Origin: Zygnema cylindricum
Lineage: Eukaryota > Streptophyta > Zygnematophyceae > Zygnematales > Zygnemataceae
Length of the DNA: 20,000 bases
NCBI GenBank assembly: GCA_037447655.1
Contig: JBBHKE010003242.1
Coordinates: 96,419-116,418 of the forward strand
Direction of reading: 5' to 3'
Shown here: piece by piece, positions 17,501 through 20,000 of the stretch
Layout of the letters: each line of letters starts with the position of its first letter
Numbering within the stretch: the stretch's first letter is position 1
Notes under the pieces: generated by a model
The model's database searches: none
Seen by the model: only the letters and a program-made list of their open reading frames with translations
What the model was told of the DNA's origin: nothing
Program-made: the position numbers and the translations under genes

Positions 17501-20000
17501 TTTTGATGGTCCAACATATGTTATATTTGTTTTTCCCGTGACCTGGTTATTGTGTCCACACTATTTTGGTGGATGTGTGGTATCAAAGATAAAGAGCACA
17601 GTAAACACCTTGCAGCAGTTTGCCTAAGAATTAGCATTAGCTTTAGCAAATGAAGTAAGACGGCGGAGATTCTGCATAGAACTTTCCTAGCATGAAACAT
17701 CTCGAAATCAGGAAACATGCGGATTCTATGATATACTTCCTCTTTTGTGCTTCACGTGAAAAATGGTTTCTTTACTCCTTACCATCGCTTGGCGATCTCT
17801 TCCATCACTAAACGTCCGAAAAATATTGCAGATTCCTCTTTATTCTCCACCTTTCCTTACGACAACGCATACAGATGGAGATGGTTTTAGTTTGGTCATG
17901 TATCTGAAACTTGGAGGACGGTTTCAAAAGGAGGCACCCCAGTACGTGAAAGAGCATGTCAGGGTAAGAATTACGCTCTTCTTCGTTCGCGATATTTAGT
18001 ATTTTTTAATTTTTGAGAAGCAAAACCTGCTAAGCTAATACGCGTTCTTGCATGAGAAAGTATATTGGTTTAAACGTACAACAAATTGGTAAATGCTAAG
18101 CCAATGCACTTTTTTGTGTTACAAAGCATATGGGGTTAATCTTTGAAAAATTACCGCTTGTTCTCGGTGCCTCTTCTATTGTTGTCTGTCAAAACTAATT
18201 TGAAGAATGCGGGAAGGTAAGATGTCAGAATCAAACGCAGTTGGCAAAGTAAGGAATTTTTTAAGCCTAAATGGAGAGAAGAAATAGTGGATAAAATTCC
18301 TGCCTAGTGTTTTCTAAGAGGTTTAGAAATTTGAGGTTGAAGAATAAATGCAGCTAGCATATTTGTTTCCGTTTTTCAATGTGGAGAGTGTGTTCTTTGT
18401 GTAGATGCTGTATTATCTATGAGACTGATGTACACTTTGAATGGCATCAGGGTTAAATAAGACTAATTTGGTGCCGCTCTTGTTCTTTTGTCGCTTTCTG
18501 AACACAAAAGCTTCAGTAATATTAACTGTTCCTTTTATTGCTGATTCTTTTTGCGGTTCGCGATTGTCCATGTCAGTTTGACTGTAGGTAGAATTGTTAA
18601 CACTAAAACTGTCTTCGTACTAATTTCTTCTTAACGCTAATAGTGGTTAGAGGTGTGATTTACCGCATATGCTTTCAGTTTCTTTTGAATCTCGTTCCAA
18701 TCGAGGACATTTTGGATATTTCAGTTACCCTTTTCTTTTTTTACCTTGATGGATGCTGTCTCCTCCGTCACCTGCTGTCCCCACCCCCTTCTTATTTTTT
18801 CTTTCACCTTAAATGTTTTGCACTGGCTTTTCGAGTCATAATCTTATCCTCGCTCCTTTGGTGTCACAGAAATTTATGGCAGACGAAAAAGAAAAAGTGA
18901 AGCACCTTTGGGGGGGCACCTCCACTGCATCTTTCCGGGATCGACTAAAGTTGATTGTTAAGCTCGTCAGTTGGAAAGATGGAAGTTTTGGGATTTCCGA
19001 AAGGCATCTTATTGATAGCTGGAATGAAAAGCCAGTCATTACGAAGCCACAAGATTATTATTTTGAGGTACACTACGGAACTGTATGCGTATGATTCCCA
19101 CAGTTTTTTCGTGATTTTTTTTGGGGGGTTAATTAGTAGAGGACAGCCTGGCTGGATTACCCGGGATACCTTTGAACACTAGTCTACCTTTTTTTTAACC
19201 TGAAGTCATAAACAAGTATCTACAGCACATTAGAGGAGAGGTAACCTACAGCCTTGTCATATATCCTAGTCAATTATCCTGAATCAGAATTATCGATTCT
19301 AAAATTTACATTCAGCTATTAAAATATATAAATATATATATATATATTAAAAGCTACAAAAAAGGTTGTATAGCTGACAAAATTGTGGATTCTATGATTG
19401 TCGTTTATCAAACAAACTTTCTGTAGCGATTCTCCCAGATTTGATGCACTCCTTAAAAACTCTTGCATTTGTACTGGGCAGGTTTAACCGAATTGCCCTT
19501 TAAAAACCCCAAAAACTAGCGAGTGCAATACTGTGGATCGTTCCAATTGTATACTGCCCATCATTATTAGCGTTAAGGATTTATTAGTGTTAATTTGAAA
19601 TTAGAATATATAGAACTTTTAGCGCAAGGAGTTGTGGCGGACTGTTGTCCACTTCTTTAAATAGTGTGTTGTTAACACTTTAATGATTTTCAGCCAGAAA
19701 AAGTCGTGACCGAATTAGTGTTGTTAACTCACTCTTATGACGATGGGCAGTGTAGTGAACTGTATAATATCCTAAAACAAAGTGATGGTTAATTAGCTGA
19801 AAGGACATGATCTTGATGTATAGGCATCGAGTGAGATTACACTGAAAACCTGGTACTTACAGTGGTTTACCATGTGTCATTATCGGAGTGATGACACTAT
19901 GTTGGTGCCCCTAAATAACACTATTTGGTTGTTTTCTTAGCCCCCGTTCTTTAACCAATTCAGAATCGGCCACGTCTTTCAGAACTGGAGATTTAATAAC
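11359..20000 (+). CDS. DUF1336 / EDR2 C-terminal domain protein, multi-exon, 3' partial
   Basis: Proposed join: 11359-11566, 11749-11823, 11908-11976, 12485-12630, 12756-13185, 15298-15747, 16405-16540, 17121-17289, 17832-17963, 18870-19067, 19941->20000, about 691 codons so far. Exons 7-11 encode the DUF1336 domain of the ENHANCED DISEASE RESISTANCE 2-like/CW14 family: NSWAPVDPSTFLVRG, YEPIGVDVF, VVNVQ-IPLYSPP, TDGDGFSLVMYLKL, SFRDRLKL, NEKPVITKPQ. Exons 1-6 are charged, Ser- and Lys-rich, and end in a KLSLSWKR motif like the one that precedes the domain in plant CW14-type proteins. No START or PH domain precedes it. EDR2 itself is a lipid-binding negative regulator of cell death; the role of START-less members is largely unknown, so function here is not assigned. 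The N-terminal part is longer than in flowering-plant CW14 proteins, which are usually about 500-550 residues in total. The C-terminus lies beyond the window. Confidence 0.85.
11749..11823 (+). CDS. DUF1336 gene exon 2
   Basis: Acceptor CTCTACCAG|GG; the phase-1 join gives Arg, then MVLCSDGSVYSKPGNQ and onward to SRISH. Donor CCATG|GTAGGA, phase 1. The segment is unrecognised, but its frame and phases fit both neighbours. Confidence 0.65.
11908..11976 (+). CDS. DUF1336 gene exon 3 (acidic)
   Basis: Acceptor TTGGACAG|GCG, donor GAGGAG|GTAAGT, phase 1 at both ends. It encodes the acidic EGEEDEYLSCSGEMDDFLSA segment. An acidic DSDDDF-like patch lies in a comparable N-terminal position in plant CW14-type proteins, which supports assigning the exon to this gene. 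Confidence 0.65.
11977..12484 (+). other. Intron 3 of the DUF1336 gene
   Basis: 508 bp, GTAAGT to ACACAG, T-rich, stop codons in all frames. No repeat or RNA seen. Introns 1 (11567-11748) and 2 (11824-11907) are short and unremarkable. Confidence 0.55.
12485..12630 (+). CDS. DUF1336 gene exon 4
   Basis: Acceptor GGGACACAG|AT in phase 1. It encodes ALSQRSFSSYRGSPISGDFF and then a Glu/Gln-rich segment. The frame stays open to a TGA at 12658, so a donor must precede it; ACAACG|GTAGAT at 12631 is the best candidate and gives phase 0. The 3' end is uncertain. Confidence 0.5.
12756..13185 (+). CDS. DUF1336 gene exon 5 (Lys-rich)
   Basis: The frame is open from 12720 to 13223. Acceptor ACTAAG|CAAG at 12756 keeps phase 0; TGTGCAG|AG at 12792 is an equal alternative. 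It encodes a strongly basic region, with KKEESKKSKSSRHIFHGRK and then HRKKGSKG around 12845-12930, that could be a nuclear localisation signal. A Trp/Arg-rich stretch with RAVSFDG follows. Donor GAAGCAG|GTAAGA, phase 1. No domain recognised. Confidence 0.55.
13842..13886 (+). mobile_element. MITE-like terminus (right-end type) in intron 5
   Basis: Two spaced ACACTAATA motifs, then a terminus ending GGCAGTGTAGT. It aligns with 1879-1924 over its whole length and with the terminal core at 8768-8791. No convincing matching left end was found between 13186 and 13842, so the element boundary is open on that side. It lies 11 bp from the next element. Confidence 0.5.
13897..14071 (+). mobile_element. 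Small MITE-like element in intron 5
   Basis: The left end reads CTACAATGCCCATCG followed by TTATTAGCGTTA and TTAATTAGTATTAA subterminal motifs, similar to the left end at 19550. The right end is ATTAATAGCAACAGGGCGGTGTA, of the same type as the other right ends. About 175 bp and AT-rich, no open frame. The two termini are only loosely complementary to each other, so it is an old copy. Confidence 0.5.
14489..14545. repeat. Short AGGGTGA/TCACCCT inverted unit
   Basis: AGGGTGA at 14489-14495 is the exact reverse complement of TCACCCT at 14539-14545. The interior holds the palindromes AATTGTACAATT and CGTACG-type sites. It starts in the same way as the block at 10187-10278. Confidence 0.35.
15298..15747 (+). 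CDS. DUF1336 gene exon 6
   Basis: Acceptor ACCTTTCAG|GACG in phase 1; an in-frame alternative at 15265 (CTGACAG|AAGC) would add 11 codons. It encodes an acidic Ser-rich stretch (EDDVAEKLSF, then Asp/Asn/Glu-rich), then SPFKRLLSSRPKLSLSWKR. The last motif resembles the LKLSFKWR segment just before the domain in plant CW14-type proteins. The donor TTCAG|GTGCCT is weak but keeps phase 1 with exon 7, and a TGA follows at once. Confidence 0.65.
15748..16404 (+). other. Intron 6 of the DUF1336 gene
   Basis: 657 bp, GTGCCT to TTATTCACAG. T-rich, nothing recognisable inside. Open frames at 15727-15945 (+) and 15946-16146 (-) are spurious. Confidence 0.55.
16405..16540 (+). CDS. DUF1336 gene exon 7 (domain start)
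   Basis: Acceptor TTATTCACAG|GCC, donor TACTTCAG|GTGAGT, phases 1 and 2. It encodes LEKPPAGKQV and NSWAPVDPSTFLVRGTNYF, the opening signature of DUF1336: the Trp, the DPS/DPG block and the VRG block are all present. Confidence 0.88.
16541..17120 (+). other. Intron 7 of the DUF1336 gene
   Basis: 580 bp, GTGAGT to TTGCACTCAG, with a long pyrimidine-rich stretch around 16960-17020. No element or gene seen. Confidence 0.65.
17121..17289 (+). CDS. DUF1336 gene exon 8
   Basis: Acceptor TTGCACTCAG|GG in phase 2. It encodes DKSKINPVSYSVYEPIGVDV and, at its end, GIPGMLVVNVQ, two conserved parts of the domain. The donor GTGCAG|GTGGTG is weak, phase 0. The frame stays open past the donor for 16 codons to a TAA at 17338. 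Confidence 0.85.
17290..17831 (+). other. Intron 8 of the DUF1336 gene
   Basis: 542 bp, GTGGTG to ATATTGCAG. Its first 48 bases are open in frame and read VVPLYTAYSKF, echoing the IPLYSPPF start of the next exon, before a TAA at 17338-17340. The rest holds nothing recognisable. Confidence 0.6.
17832..17963 (+). CDS. DUF1336 gene exon 9
   Basis: Acceptor AAATATTGCAG|ATT, donor GTCAGG|GTAAGA, phase 0 at both ends. It encodes IPLYSPPFLTT and TDGDGFSLVMYLKLGGRFQK, the best-conserved part of the family (usual form: TDGEG/DGDG, then S-L-V-Y-F-K-L). Confidence 0.9.
17964..18869 (+). other. Intron 9 with a MITE-like terminus
   Basis: 906 bp, GTAAGA to GGTGTCACAG. It contains one MITE-like right end near 18601-18658. 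No other feature recognised; the CT-rich run at 18725-18860 serves as the polypyrimidine region. Confidence 0.65.
18601..18658 (+). mobile_element. Degenerate MITE-like terminus in intron 9
   Basis: A spaced CACTAA and TACTAATTTCTTC, then AACGCTAATAGTGGTTAGAGGTGTGA, follow the same order of motifs as the right ends at 1924 and 13886 but are more diverged. No left partner was identified in the intron. Confidence 0.4.
18870..19067 (+). CDS. DUF1336 gene exon 10
   Basis: Acceptor GGTGTCACAG|AAA, donor TTTGAG|GTACAC, phase 0 at both ends. It encodes KFMADEKEKVKHLWGG, SFRDRLKLIVKLVSW and HLIDSWNEKPVITKPQDYYF. These match the family order D-E-x-E-K-V-K-G, P-F-R-E-R-L-K-I, A-Y-N-E-K-P-V-L-x-R-P-Q. 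Confidence 0.9.
19324..19348. repeat. AT-dinucleotide microsatellite
   Basis: A short run of ATATAT repeats, interrupted once, within intron 10. Confidence 0.8.
19550..19754 (+). mobile_element. MITE-like element in intron 10 (205 bp)
   Basis: Termini 19550-19573 (TATACTGCCCATCATTATTA core) and 19731-19754 are inverted repeats matching at 19 of 24 positions. The right 50 bp resembles the right end of 8253-8791, including a shared CGTGAC-GAATTAGT motif, and the orientation is the same. Subterminal ATTAGCGT and ATTAGTGT motifs recur. No target duplication is obvious and there is no coding capacity. Confidence 0.7.
19941..20000 (+). CDS. DUF1336 gene exon 11 (partial, tentative)
   Basis: The acceptor TTGTTTTCTTAG|CCC has a good pyrimidine tract, and the phase-0 frame stays open to the window edge. 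The encoded PPFFNQFRIGHVF can be aligned with the family's GPNYFEIDLDVHRF segment: Pro, Phe, His and Phe match, but the acidic residues do not. The two later AGs are weaker choices: the one at 19953 runs into a stop and the one at 19982 leaves only 18 bases. Confidence 0.4.

Larger units (their letters stand above)
19068..19940 (+). other. Intron 10 with a MITE-like element and AT microsatellite
   Basis: 873 bp, GTACAC to TTGTTTTCTTAG. It contains an AT microsatellite (19324-19348) and a 205-bp MITE-like element (19550-19754). No other feature seen. If exon 11 is wrong, the intron extends past the window. Confidence 0.5.

Noticed and set aside
19983-20000. Exon 11 starting after the AG at 19981-19982
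   Set aside because: Leaves only 18 bases to judge. The upstream acceptor at 19941 has a better pyrimidine tract and gives an open phase-0 frame.

Overview
The window looks like nuclear DNA of a land plant or streptophyte alga. It is AT-rich, has GT-AG introns of about 85 bp to 2.1 kb, a Ty1/copia retrotransposon with plant-type domains, and a host gene of the plant DUF1336 (EDR2 C-terminal) family. That protein is far enough from flowering-plant members that I would not name a clade below streptophyte.

Layout. 1-2365 is gene-poor and carries the degenerate ends of two copies of a MITE-like inverted-repeat family. 2366-7862 is one complete, very young copia element inserted on the minus strand. 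It has a TAATC target duplication, two 446-bp LTRs that differ at a single base by eye, a polypurine tract, and one gag-pol reading frame that is open except for one TAG inside RNase H. Its primer-binding site matches the anticodon arm of initiator tRNA-Met (the half-tRNA mode of Drosophila copia), and the gag start codon lies inside the LTR. 7863-11358 is intergenic and probable 5' leader DNA, with a complete 539-bp member of the MITE-like family at 8253-8791.

11359 to the right edge is a plus-strand gene of at least eleven coding exons. The N-terminal half is low-complexity, charged and unrecognised (exons 1-6). The C-terminal half is a DUF1336 domain (exons 7-11) that runs off the window before its end. 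Several introns hold further MITE-like ends or copies, including a 205-bp one in intron 10.

The two main systems are independent: a mobile element that brings its own promoter and polyprotein, and a host gene whose introns have collected small inverted-repeat elements. I saw no tRNA, rRNA, CRISPR array or bacterial-type operon. Splice sites were read by eye from frame continuity and family similarity. The exon 4/5 junction, the start of exon 6 and exon 11 are the least certain.
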